Source: Cryptomeria japonica (taxonomy: Eukaryota > Streptophyta > Pinopsida > Cupressales > Cupressaceae). From it: a stretch of 64,000 bases of DNA. The notes beneath the pieces are model-generated. The model worked only from the letters and a program-made list of their open reading frames with translations. It was not told the DNA's origin and did no database searches. A program made the position numbers and the translations under genes. The stretch is taken from positions 128,331,640 to 128,395,639 of the forward strand of contig NC_081410.1 of the NCBI RefSeq assembly GCF_030272615.1, read 5' to 3'. This document shows positions 24,349 through 35,668 of this stretch, in pieces (the stretch's first letter is position 1; each line of letters opens with the position of its first letter).

Positions 24349-25368
24349 TGTACCGTCCTAAAATTGTGACACTTGCAATTTCGACCGCATTTGGGTCTTC
24401 ACGATGGCGACGCAACACTGAACCTGAATGGAGACCTCGAAACTTGTTCATGACATCAAAAACTGCATTTTTCAGCACCCTGGCCTGATCCTCCTTGCAC
24501 CCCGCTGTTCCTGGAGGTGGGACCATGGCGCCCAGCGCCCTGGTCCTTGGCCCTATTTTGGGGCCTCGGGTCTTTATGATTGCAAATTGGAAAATAATCT
24601 TTCCTGGTCGGCTTAAGGTCGGAAAAATCAGTCTATCAACCCTAATTGGCAAGTATATAAACTACATTTCCTCTCCCATTTTGGGTAGATGAAAAGAGGA
24701 AGGACATATGTGTACAAGAGGCGGAAGTGATATTCAAACATTCAAGCATTCAAGCATTCCTTCAAGCAATTGATCATTCTAAGTCTCCATTCAAGGCTAA
24801 ATGTTGCATTCAAGACAAGGATTCAACCATTGAAGAGGAGATCACATACAACATACAACATACAACAACATTTACACCTTCGCATGTTGTAGGTACGCGG
24901 CTGTAATTGAAGATCTGGAATCCTTGTGCAGAGACGAACAGATCCCCCTTCGTTTCGCGGATTTTTTGAAGGACCGTGTGCACGCCGGGCGCCATCGTCC
25001 CGTCAACTTTTGCTCAAATTTGCAGGACAACACCGTCTCGACATTTTACTGCTAATTCCAGGTCCGCAGCTTCATCTTATATCCCTATCTCAGTTTATAA
25101 GTGAATCTTTCTCACTTTCTATGCATTCCTAGCTTAATCCTTCTATCTACATTCTTTACAAAAGAGGGTAGCCTTGCTGTCATAACCCTTGAAACTCATC
25201 TAGAATCCAATCTTGCATTGTGTGGGATTGGATCTTGTGGGTTTCAACCCCTCTTTTGAATGTAAAGTCTCCCCTAAGTGAAAACCGTCAACCCTAGTGA
25301 CCTCCTTCCCCTCTCTTCGGAGTGGTGGGGGGAACACTTGGGGTTCGCTCGTGATTTTTCGCTTTACA
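24349..25368 (+). mobile_element. 5' LTR of the TR-GAG element
   Basis: Opens TGTACCGTCC and closes GCTTTACA. It carries a GC hairpin at 24519-24547, a GTATATAAAC TATA-like box near 24650, and a GGACC...GTGCAC...GTCC motif at 24971-25000. It is followed by TTTTGGTGAACCTGACG, a probable primer-binding site whose tRNA I do not assign. Confidence 0.88.
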
Positions 25369-26549
25369 TTTTGGTGAACCTGACGTGAACATCCTTTCTT
25401 ATTATTCATGGTTAGCTCTGAAAATTGGATGCCTTGATTACATTTCCATGTTTGATATTTTGCAAAGTTTAGAGGTTAATTGCATAAAAACCCTAAATTT
25501 TCTTTTTAGTAATTAAGCTTGTGAAATGTCTAATTGTTAATGCTTATTTCAGATCTACCCTTCTATTGCAAATTATCAAATCATATCTGTGTTTTAATTT
25601 TGAAAATTAAGTGGTTAAGTGTCAAAACCCTAATTTTTAAAAACCCTCTTGATTCAACCTTTGACCGACAATTTCACTGATCAAAACATCTTCAAATCAG
25701 CTGCAACTTTGGATTCCACAACAAAATCATAATATCTTTCATCCCTGAAAATTTGGAAAAAAGTTGCGAGGACCGTGTGCACCCCGAGCGCCTTCGTCCT
25801 CGACATTTTTTTCAAAATTTCGGGAGTTAGATCTTACTGTATTTTTTTGCTAAAATTCAGAATTTTGGCTGATTTCATCAATTCTAACACTTTCAAAATT
25901 AAAGTCAAAGTTGGTCTAGTGATTGCTTGGATTAAGGCTTCTAATCATTCAAAAATTGTTGAAATTGAAATTTCGTGGCAAAATTGTGTTCTTATTGTCC
26001 TAAATCTGAAAAGTGTGTTGGCATTCATTCGAAATTTCAGTGCTTTATTTAAATTCTTGCAATTTGTGACTTTTGAAATTAAGTGTTTAATTACACCAAC
26101 TTTGATTTCCGCTTTCAAAATTGAATTTTGCGTGAAATTGAGTCAACTTTTAAAATTCAAAGCTTGCATTGCTCTTAGTATTCCCTCTAAAATCATAAAA
26201 TTCAAAATTTCAGTTTCCCTCTCTTTTTCAAAATTCAAATTTTGCATTTTTCAACAATCTTGGTAGGGTTCAATTTTGAGATTGCAACTTTAATTTGGCC
26301 TATCTACAAATCGTAAAATCACTCAATTTTTTCAGACTAGCTTTAAAATCATCATAACTTTCATCCCTGCAAATTTCGAAAAAAGTTGCGAGGACCATGT
26401 GCACTCCGAGCGCCACGGTCCCTGACATTTTTTCCGAAATTTCGAGAGATTGTCGTGATTGCATTTAACAGCTTAAATCTAGGAGATTGGCTGATTTTAT
26501 TGAAATTTGCTACCTCTAAAATTCAAAATCTTCTCTCCCTCTCTAGTGC
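25369..26549 (+). mobile_element. Untranslated leader of the TR-GAG element
   Basis: About 1.2 kb between the 5' LTR and gag. It holds two copies of a motif also present in the LTR: stem CGAGGAC/GTCCTCG at 25767-25802 and GGACC/GGTCC at 26392-26421, each with a GTGCAC palindrome in the loop (25777-25782 and 26399-26404). Both copies follow AAAAAAGTTGCGAGG. The rest is rich in AAATT/AATTT words. The small open frame at 25775-26266 has no recognisable domain. Confidence 0.7.
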
Positions 26550-28442
26550 ATGAGTTTTACAACAATAAGCCCTACTTACACTATTCCCGTTAGACGAAGC
26601 CGTAGATTTAAGTCTTTCCAAGGTTTAATTATTGAGGAGATGGAACCTAATTTGAATAGCCTTTTTAACGAGGACACGGGTAATTCCTCTAATCCTCTTA
26701 ATGATGAAGAAGCTCTCCATGAGGTTTCTGTAGAACAACTTTCGAAATTGGATAACCAATTTGACGATTTTCGACAATGGATGTCTCAAGAGTATCTCGA
26801 TAGTCAAGCTCTTCCTTTAATTGAGGGTCTAAAACATATGCTTCAAAGTGATAAGAATGGAATTGATATTTTGCGTGGTATTGCACACATTGTGGATTCA
26901 AATGTGATGCCTATGAAGAGTTGTGCCGAAACTTTAGGTTATACACAACCTCCCACTCAAGTCAATCATTCTATTCCTTTGACAACTTCTATTGCTAGCA
27001 TACCTACCTTTACATCAAACATAATGACTACTTCAATACAAGACATTCCACCTATGATCACCAATCATGGGGGCAATCCTTCCTCTTCAATTAACCCTCT
27101 TCCTTCATTCAATCCGACTTCTTCATTCATTCCTTCAATGAGTGTTCCTATTACATCACCACAAATGAACATGACGCAAGGGGGGAATTCATTTAACCAT
27201 TCCATTCCTCCTTGTAGTGTTCCTCCTTTCCAATCATCTCCTATGACTAACTATCATAGTGTCTCGCCACCTTACTCTCAATCAATACCTTCTTTCAATA
27301 ACACAATACCTCCATCACAATCTAACACATCTAATATGAACTCTTCGACTGAAGCGACCATTAACAACCTTGCACAAACTGTCTCTTCTTTACAACAACA
27401 AATTGCCTCTATGAATCAATCTAAGTTTAGTGTGCCCACATTTGATGTTGCGAGCCCACTTTCTCTTGACATTGTTCAAGCTATTCCCCCTAAACATGTT
27501 GAAATCCCGCATTTGGAGCTTTATAATGGTAAAGGTGATCCTCTAACACATGTTAAGTCTTTTCAAACAATATGTACCGATTTTGCTTATGACCAAAGGT
27601 TGCTTGCAAAACTGTTTACTAGAACATTAAGAGATAAAGCCCTACAATGGTATTGCTCGTTGCCTTCTTATTCTATTACTTCTTTCGAACAACTTGCAAA
27701 TGCTTTTATTCAACAATTTCAAAACAATATAAATCCTAAAGTTACTTTGATTGATTTAATGCATTGTAAACAAGGTGTTAAAGAAAAAGTGACTGATTTC
27801 ATTGGTAGATATAAGCATTTGTATGCTCAAATTTCTTTTCCAGTGCTTGACAATGATATTCAAAGAATCTTTATTTCTAATTTACAAAAAGATATTCGAG
27901 ACAAACTTCTGTTTTCTAAGTTTACTTCTTTCCAACAGTTGTGTGCAACTCTTCACAATTATCAACTGACTGTGAGTCAAATGGAACAAGCAAATCCTAT
28001 GGCTCCGAGTGATAAGGGTGATAGTAGTCAACAACCATTTGGGAAGTTTAAACCGAACAGAGAGTCCATTAAATTTAATGAAAACATCATCAACAACAAT
28101 GTGAATGTAGCATCAGGTGTGCCTCCTATTTCTAAGTTTTTCAAGAAAGAAAGAAAGTTTACTCCTTTGAATGAATCATTGCATAGTATTATGAACAAGT
28201 TATTGGAACAAAATGTGCTTACTCTTCCTCCTATAAGGCAAATCGATCCTACAAAGATTAATTCACCCTATTTTGATAACAAATCTTTTTGTCAATTTCA
28301 TCGTCAACCTGGGCATGATACTGAAAAATGTTTTGCTTTAAAGGGTAAAATTCAAGAGTTGATTGATAATAATACTATCTCTGTTTCGGGAGTGAATGTT
28401 AAAGGCAACACATCTGTAGCTCCTCCTAACCAAAATCTTTAG
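26550..28442 (+). CDS. Gag polyprotein of the TR-GAG element
   Basis: A 630-residue open frame. Residues 1-150 are acidic and helical. About 150-330 is a low-complexity Pro/Ser/Thr/Asn/Gln-rich linker. About 340-500 is the retrotransposon gag core (LYNGKGDPLTHVKSF, LRDKALQWYCSL, FEQLANAFIQQF, HCKQGVKEKVTDFIGRY), which builds the particle shell in this family. The end (about 585-612) carries FCQFHRQPGHDTEKCFALKG, the modified Cys/His nucleic-acid-binding box common in Tat-type gags. The first ATG of the frame is taken as the start. It is by far the longest open frame in the window, consistent with the young LTR age. Confidence 0.85.
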   Translation: MSFTTISPTYTIPVRRSRRFKSFQGLIIEEMEPNLNSLFNEDTGNSSNPLNDEEALHEVSVEQLSKLDNQFDDFRQWMSQEYLDSQALPLIEGLKHMLQSDKNGIDILRGIAHIVDSNVMPMKSCAETLGYTQPPTQVNHSIPLTTSIASIPTFTSNIMTTSIQDIPPMITNHGGNPSSSINPLPSFNPTSSFIPSMSVPITSPQMNMTQGGNSFNHSIPPCSVPPFQSSPMTNYHSVSPPYSQSIPSFNNTIPPSQSNTSNMNSSTEATINNLAQTVSSLQQQIASMNQSKFSVPTFDVASPLSLDIVQAIPPKHVEIPHLELYNGKGDPLTHVKSFQTICTDFAYDQRLLAKLFTRTLRDKALQWYCSLPSYSITSFEQLANAFIQQFQNNINPKVTLIDLMHCKQGVKEKVTDFIGRYKHLYAQISFPVLDNDIQRIFISNLQKDIRDKLLFSKFTSFQQLCATLHNYQLTVSQMEQANPMAPSDKGDSSQQPFGKFKPNRESIKFNENIINNNVNVASGVPPISKFFKKERKFTPLNESLHSIMNKLLEQNVLTLPPIRQIDPTKINSPYFDNKSFCQFHRQPGHDTEKCFALKGKIQELIDNNTISVSGVNVKGNTSVAPPNQNL

Positions 28443-28520
28443 ATTTTTACTGATCCATTACCTTCTCATACCTCTAATGCGATTGAGGCTAATGATTCCT
28501 CTTTTTCATCTGATGGTCTT

Positions 28521-29507
28521 GTGTCTATGACTCCAAATGTGATTAACTTTGTAGGGCAGCAAGAAAACCCTAAAGAACCTTCCATCACATTTGATTCTAG
28601 TGAAACTATCAGGGCACCTGATGGTCCTTTATACATAGTTGCAAAAGTCAAAAATACACCTTGCCGTGGAGTGCTTATTGATCCTTCGTGCATGGTTAAT
28701 GTTATTACTGAAGAATTTCTTTTTACTTTGCAATTGAATCAAGTGATCTATGACAAAACAGATGTGATTGTGAAATTATTTGATGCATTTTCTTCTCCTG
28801 CAATTGGTTCTATTACATTACCTATTGAGGTCCATAACAAATCCCTTGATGTGAACTTTGCTATTATTCCTTCATCCGAACAATTTCGTGTGAAGCTAGG
28901 CTATCCTTGGCTATCTTCCATGAAAGCTATTGCTTCTCCTATTCACAAGTGTTTGAAATTTCCCCATAATGCTGAAGTTGTTACTGTCAATCATAGTCTC
29001 TTTAAACCAGTTGAAAGAACTTCTAGCGTTCCTATTGATTATTTTTGGCCTAAACAATTCCAATCTCTTCCTCCGCGAAGTGATCATCTTTTCAAATCTT
29101 ATCAGAAGTGGAAAACAGATATGATCCTATCTCTAAGTGAACCTAGAACACCCAAACTTGATATTCCTATCATTCTTGAGAAGGAAGTTCTTCCTTTGAA
29201 AGATAAAACTAATGTCTTTCCTCAAGAAGATTCCCAACCCATTCCTATGGATGTGACTATGTCTATGTCTAATAAACTTTCTAAAAGTAGACCTATACCT
29301 CCTCGTCATGATGGACTTGGTCTCCTTCCTAAACCAAATATTCCTCCTTTATACGGAGCAGTTCCTCCTCCTTCTTTTTATAGAGAGAAGATACCTTCCT
29401 CTTCTCCTATTATCCAGCCTAAGAGACCACAACCTAAACACCCAAGTGATAAGGATGAGAACATTCCTCCTCCTCAATATTCTCCACTTCCTACTAAGAC
29501 TAGATGA
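28521..29507 (+). CDS. Protease-like ORF of the TR-GAG element
   Basis: A 328-residue frame downstream of gag. Residues about 35-150 resemble a plant retropepsin (TPCRGVLIDPS...NVITEEFLFTLQL, then VHNKSLDVNFAIIPSSEQFRVKLGYPWL), the usual fold after gag in Tat elements. The tail from about 200 is Pro-rich. Its position suggests the end of a gag-protease unit. Protease activity is not claimed. Confidence 0.6.
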   Translation: MSMTPNVINFVGQQENPKEPSITFDSSETIRAPDGPLYIVAKVKNTPCRGVLIDPSCMVNVITEEFLFTLQLNQVIYDKTDVIVKLFDAFSSPAIGSITLPIEVHNKSLDVNFAIIPSSEQFRVKLGYPWLSSMKAIASPIHKCLKFPHNAEVVTVNHSLFKPVERTSSVPIDYFWPKQFQSLPPRSDHLFKSYQKWKTDMILSLSEPRTPKLDIPIILEKEVLPLKDKTNVFPQEDSQPIPMDVTMSMSNKLSKSRPIPPRHDGLGLLPKPNIPPLYGAVPPPSFYREKIPSSSPIIQPKRPQPKHPSDKDENIPPPQYSPLPTKTR

Positions 29508-30722
29508 AATCGTCCTGCACGTGAACGCCGACGAAAGCGTCGTCTTAGAGCTCAGGCAGCTGCTTCTCAAACTTTGCAATCTCCAAAAACACCTTCAACA
29601 AGCATTATTCCATTTTCTCTAAAATCTCCTAAACATAAGATACATGATGGTCTTGATCCTGTGCGAGTTAAAGATCCTATTTTTATAAATCTTGATGATG
29701 ATATAGATGAAAATGTTATTCATGATGAAAATGTTACTTCTCTTGCTTCTGATAGTGAATATGAATATGTTGATGTTGATAACCATCTATCTAACGAATT
29801 TTCTAAAGCACTTATCCTAGCTCCTAGACAAGAACAACGTGGCTTGGAACATGAACATAGCCCTTGTTTGGATTTTGTGATAGCTCCATCTGCTGTGTTG
29901 AATGTTCCTCCTCTAGCGTGTTTCCTGCCTTCCTGAAATATTGATCAGCAAGATCAGGGGGTAGATGATGTGCTAGACTAGTTTCATTAGCATAGCAGAT
30001 TCTCTCCTCCTCTCTTTTGTTACTTCTTCTATGTGTTATTCTCATTCTTCTATTGGTTGTCCTTAGTGTTGTCTACTTGAGGACGATGCAAAGCATTGAG
30101 ATCTCTTTTGGTCTCTCTCATGTTGACTCAAAAGACACGTGTTCCCTTCTTCTAGGTGACCTTCCTTGATTGGGGAATGAAGAACAATTATGCATACATA
30201 CATATGATATACATGACTTATCATACAGCATACTGACCCCGAGGAAAGCGAAGTCACCTTGTGCTTCGTGTTTTGTGTCTATTATCCTTGGGTTTATCTC
30301 ACACTTGGGGGCTAAATCTTTGTGATAACGTGCTCCTTTCCCTTCTTATTTCTTATGTGTATCACTACCTTAAAGAAATCACCCCCGTTGAGGCATGTGC
30401 GATCGCTTTAACGTAGGGGGGCATACACCCCGTCTATCCCTTCAGGATACTTGAAAATTTCTTGGCGAACTTGGCTTTGCCCTGAAAATTTTTGGTATTT
30501 CTCTTGCATGACTCATAGTGAGGGAACCTTACTACTGACAGTCATGGTACTCCCTCGTGATCTTCCCTTTTACTTTGTAATCAAAGTCGTAAGATCCTTA
30601 GTCCACTGGGGGCTTGGTGTGTCTTGCCTCCTTGATGTGGTGAAAGTCTTTCAATGTTGTTTCCTTGTACTTTACCGGAAGTATGAGCGTACGCTTATAC
30701 TCCCGCTAAAGTGGGGGCTAAA
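29508..30722 (+). mobile_element. 3' region of the TR-GAG element with palindrome and polypurine tract
   Basis: An acidic open stretch (29574-29936) is followed by about 780 bp of non-coding sequence. A near-perfect 22-bp inverted repeat at 30678-30699 (AGTATGAGCGT/ACGCTTATACT) stands just before the polypurine tract AAAGTGGGGG (30710-30719) and the 3' LTR. The phrase GTAGGGGGGCATAC near 30414 recalls the GAGGGGGCATAC before the stem-loop array near 1350. Confidence 0.65.
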
Positions 30723-31773
30723 TGTAGCGTCCTAAAATTGCGACACTTGCAATTTCAACCGCATTTGGGTCTTCACGATGGCGACGCAACACTGAACCTG
30801 AATGGAGACCCCGAAACTTGTTCATGACATCAAAAACTGCATTTTTCAGCACCTTGGCCTGATCCTCCTTGCACCCCGCTGTTCCTGGAGGTGGGACCAT
30901 GGCGCCCAGCGCCCTGGTCCCTGGCCCTATTTTGGGCCCGGTCTCTTTTGGGGCCTCGGGTCTTTATGATTGCAAATTGGAAAATAATCTTTCTTGGTCG
31001 GCCTAAGGTCGGAAAAATCAGTCTATCAACCCTAATTGGCAAGTATATAAACTACATTTCCTCTCCCATTTTGGGTAGATGAAAAGAGGAAGGACATATG
31101 TGTACAAGAGGCGGAAGCGATATTCAAGCATTCAAGCATTCAAGCATTCAAGCATTCCTTCAAGCAATTGATCGTTCTAAGTCTCCATTCAAGGCTAAGT
31201 GTTGCATTCAAGACAAGGATTCAACCATTGAAGAGGAGATCACATACAACATACAACATACAACATACAACAACATTTACACCTTCGCATGTTGCAGGTA
31301 CGCGGCTGTAATTGAAGATCTGGAATCCTTGTGCAGAGACGAATAGATCCCCCTTCATTTCGCGGATTTTTCGGAGGACCGTGTGCACGCTGGGCGCCAT
31401 TGTCCCGTCAACTTTCACTCAAATTTGCAGGACAACACCGTCTCAACATTTTACTGCTAATTCCAGGTCCGCAACTTCATCCTATATCCCTATCTCAGTT
31501 TATAAGTGAATCTTTCTCACTTTCTATGCATTCCTAGCTTAATCCTTCTATCTACATTCTTTACAAAAGAGGGTAGCCTTGCTGTCATAACCCTTGAAAC
31601 TCATCTAGAATCCAATCTTGCATTGTGTGGGATTGGATCTTGTGGGTTTCAACCCCTCTTTTGAATGTAAAGTCTCCCCTAAGTGAAAACCGTCAACCCT
31701 AGTGACCTCCTTCCCCTCTCTTCGGAGTGGTGGGGGGAACACTTAGGGTTCGCTCGTGATTTTCTGCTTTACA
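30723..31773 (+). mobile_element. 3' LTR of the TR-GAG element
   Basis: Opens TGTAGCGTCC, closes GCTTTACA. It is longer than the 5' LTR by short insertions near 30938, 31140 and 31265, two of which are extra copies of local repeats. The GC hairpin (30893-30921) is better paired here than in the 5' copy. Confidence 0.88.
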
Positions 31774-33974
31774 ATATCATATACACATAGTAAAATCATT
31801 TCAGAGTGGTGAGCTATAGGGTGAACAACCACCAGAGAGATAGTAGCAAGCTCCTAAGTAGCAAGCATTAAAGTAGTGAATTACTTTTTTATTAACCACG
31901 AGAATCACTGACATCATATGTATATTCAAACATGTTTCACTATCCTTTTAGTTCATTTTCACACCAAAACCTAAACTATTTCATTCTTTCATTATAGATC
32001 AAACTAACCATCTTCTATAATAATACTAGATCATTTCCTTAGGAATCACTGTAATGCCTCACCATGAGGCCCAAAGGACTTAAACAAAATAAACAACAAT
32101 AAAAATGCAAATAATTTTTTTTGGAGCTAAAGATTTCTATCTTACAGAATAAGACTAAACCACAAAGGAATAAATTCACGTTCTCTATACACATACTACA
32201 TGCAATGCATATCTTTACCTTAATCCACACTTATTCTCTATCTTGATCTGTCAAATAACTAAATCGTATGAACTACCTAAAGCTTTTATGCAAAAAGGTA
32301 TTCTACCTATTAACTCTCTTTACATGAGATCCTGAATGCAACACAAGCATTTTATGTCTTTAACACATAATTAATCATACATTCCTTAATAAAATCCATA
32401 AATTATTCATTAATAAACATAGATACTTCTATTTAATGTCAAATATATCATTTAGTAGCATCTTTATGAATTCTTATATCTAGATAAAGAGAAGAGGGAG
32501 ATAATTTGATAGTCAAGCAATTCATTCATATGCACGTAAACCAACAAAATCACACAAATATGATTAAATTTTCCTATACATATCACCTTTAAGGTACTAC
32601 ACTTCATTACACTTCCTATTTAAAAGCTTGCAATTTAACCTATCATGAATTTTCATAAAATTAGAGATGCAGCTAGAGGTCTTAATTCCAAGATGAGATC
32701 TATACGGATGGACTTTTCTTACCTACAACACCCCTTGCATATACACTCACTACTCATAATTGTTACACTTACATCCTTAACTATCATTTTTTCATTGAAT
32801 ATCAAAATACAAGAAGAAGAGGGAAGAGAGAACTATTAGTTAACTAATATATGATAATGTATACACATCAAACATGTCCTTCTCTTACACATCCTATTTA
32901 TGCAAAGTCTATTTCATTCATCGAATACAAACACATTATCGTGCTATTTATAACAAGGGCATTCATTAAGTTAACCATCCAAAATACACATAAGGAAATC
33001 TGTAGATAAAATTCTTACAATTCCCTCCTACCCCATGGAGTTTTCTCTACAAATGTATTTTAGTGGTTATGGGGGTTTTCAAGGAAATTTGGGGGAAAAA
33101 TTTGTTGAAGAAGAAATTTGTGAAGGAGCGTGATAGATTTTGTTGAAGCTTCTGGATTTGTGTGCCTTGCCGAGGATCTCTTGGGAAATTTTAGCTTCCT
33201 CCTTAGTATTGTTTTCTTAAAAGCGAATAAGGTAGGTTTCTAATCCTCTTATTCCTATGCATGTTAAAATTTTGTCTTAATTTGAATAAAATCAGTTTGA
33301 TTCTTTTTTTTAAAAATTGAAACGAGAAAATGTAATGGATTGTCTGTTAAATGGGGTTTTTGGGTTTTGGTTCTTCTTGCATCCTGATCATGATAGTTCA
33401 TGAGGAGATTGAAGACTCACTTTGTGATGCAAATTTAGTACTCACTTCATTATTGTAATTTGGGAGATTATATCCTTATGAATACCTTATATTGTAACAA
33501 TGATCATATGTATATTCTTATGGCAATGTATTATGAATCATGTACCTTGTTAAGGACAGTGTAATCTTATTTGTTAAGTTCCTTATTTCTTTGTATGTGC
33601 AGTTATGCTATCCTTGAGTAACATCGTTGTGGGGCCTTGAGGACTTTTGCTAGTTAGTATTTGTACATCTTTTCCTTATCATGTGGTTAAGATCTTCTTA
33701 GGATTATTTATATGCATATGTTTTCATAAGAACTTAAGTAATCTTCATTTACTTTGCAATCGATCAAATATAATGAAAGCAAATTTGTAGGATTGGTTTA
33801 CAATATTTATGAAATAATATAATGTCAGTAAATTGAGTTAATGGATTAATGGAATCAATGTTGATTTGGAACTATTTGATGTCTAAGTGTTACTATGGTC
33901 CCTTTCGTAGATTTGAATGAACTTTTTTGTATTTTGCATAATGAGACCTTGCTTTTGCTTTTGGATCTTAACTT

Positions 33975-35668
33975 TGTTGGCATTGTGATTGTCATTGATG
34001 TCAACTGGTATAGGATGGTTACTGGTATAAGAGATGTTTGTGCAGTACTATTATTGTTGCATACTTAATGAGATGTCTTTGATATTCACCGATAAGTGAG
34101 GAAATGTCTTTCAGCACAAAGACCTTTGGAGTCATTGGTACACAAGTTAGTGTTGACTTGTGCAAGGACTACAAGCTGGTAAGTGATATGCTAACAGTGC
34201 ATTGTTTCCAACTGACAAGTGAGTTAGTGTAGAAGTGTCAACCGACAACCAGTATGCTGAAGGATTTTTGGACAAGAAACAACAAGACTCCCCACCAAAT
34301 AAGGAAGCAATCACCATAAGAAGTAGTTGACATGATGATGCAGTCACTGAAGTTTAGTAGTCTTATGCATGACCAAAGCTCTCTAGACAAACAAGTGATC
34401 AGTCTGCTTAGTGATCAGTGACCAGTGACAGAAGATAGCAGAGTTACACTGGTGAACCAGTGATACAGGTTGAAGGATGATACCCACCTGGAATCTTGGA
34501 GCAGTGACTGATAAGCTGGATGCGATGACCAAAGGTGAGTTAGTCATGGCGAGATATCATCAAACAAACAGATACTGAAGTCTACAACAATTAAAAACTA
34601 GTTAAGGTGAGATTTGTGTGGATTTTTTGGTTCGCATTAAAAAGACAGAACACGACCCAAAGGTTGGTTGAATTATGAATTTTAGAGGCATTCAAGGATG
34701 AGTTATTGGAGAGATTGATGGAGAACGTGCAGACAGAGTGCGAGAACATTTGGAAAGATTCAAATTTCAAATCTACCGAGTGTTAGGTGTAAACTGATTG
34801 AGGAATCAATGGGCATGTATTGGTGAAATATGGTATAAAGGTTTTTGGCGAAAACTAAAATAATTGATCAAAAAACTTGCAAAGTGCAAATCCTGTGAGA
34901 GGCGATCCAAAGGATAGAGTGTAAAGGTAGAGTAAAGAGTGAGGAAGTGCTAAGTGATTTAGCAGAGCCGAGGGTATGAGCAGAGAACCGGTAGAGTGTA
35001 GAGCCGAGGGTATGAGCAGAGAACCGGTAGAGTGTAGAGCCGAGGGTATGAGCAGAGAACCGGTAGAGTGCAGAGCCAAGGGTATGAGTAGAGAACCAGT
35101 GTAGTGTAGAGCAGACACAATCGATGCAGATAGAGTATGAGATTCATTGTGATCTGATCAAGCTATCAACAACTATTCCAATAGATCAACTTCCTATTTC
35201 TTTCTAACCATTGCAACTCAAAATCCCTTAATTGGGTGGACTTTAACAGGTCCCTTTGTAAAATCCCTTAATCGGGTGACATCTTAATTGATGATCCTAA
35301 GTCCTTTAACAAGGCTACCTCTAATAGGGTAAAGGCACTAACAGGCCTTAAATAAAATCCCTTAACTGGGTGGCACCTAACAGTGTCGTTGTAATCTCCT
35401 AATAGGGATGGTTCCTTACAAGGCGTGCTCCAGAAGAGTACAAATTTTGTGAGCATCAACTCACATATTGGTTTTCTCCCATTTGGGTTTCCACAAGATA
35501 ATTATTGGTGTTATTGTGTATCTTTTCATGCATGCTTGTTCTCCTGCAATAACTGTTTGTATTGATGAATATTAAGTTAGTGCATACTTGAGTAAAAGTT
35601 TTTTAATTCTGTATAACTGGTAGGTAACTGATTCACCCCCCCCTCTCAGTCACCGGTAGGGACCAACA
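33975..35668 (+). mobile_element. Ty1/copia solo LTR inside the 32050-36763 insertion
   Basis: Starts TGTTGGCATTGTG, ends GGGACCAACA, 1694 bp. The perfect 5-bp duplication AACTT lies at 33970-33974 and 35669-35673. The 3' end carries the copia-typical TTCACCCCCCCCTCTCAGTC. No internal region. It holds a 4 x 36-bp array. Confidence 0.92.
34967..35110. repeat. 36-bp tandem repeat, four copies, in the copia solo LTR
   Basis: Units start GCCGAGGGTATGAG at 34967, 35003, 35039 and 35075. The first three are nearly identical and the fourth is diverged. The unit is in-frame, so antisense open frames (34855-35147) arise from it without being genes. Confidence 0.92.

Larger units (their letters stand above)
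24349..31773 (+). mobile_element. Whole, pol-less Tat-like LTR element with gag only (TR-GAG type)
   Basis: LTRs lie at 24349-25368 (1020 bp) and 30723-31773 (1051 bp), with TG...CA ends and the perfect 5-bp duplication ATATC at 24344-24348 and 31774-31778. Between them are a 1.2-kb leader, a gag ORF (26550-28442), a protease-like ORF (28521-29507), an acidic open stretch (29574-29936), a long 3' non-coding region and a polypurine tract. No RT, RNase H or integrase is seen in 5.35 kb of internal sequence. This fits the known non-autonomous TR-GAG class, moved by a partner's pol. I count about 27 substitutions over about 1010 aligned LTR bases (2.7%), mostly transitions. Age is about 6-19 million years at 2.2-0.7 per billion years (inference). 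It looks whole, with perhaps one or two breaks. Confidence 0.88.

Noticed and set aside
25775-26266. 163-codon frame in the TR-GAG leader as a gene
   Set aside because: Low-complexity Ile/Phe/Lys/Ser composition from AAATT-type words, no domain, overlapping leader motifs.
34855-35147. Minus-strand repeat protein
   Set aside because: It is the 36-bp tandem repeat of a solo LTR read in frame.
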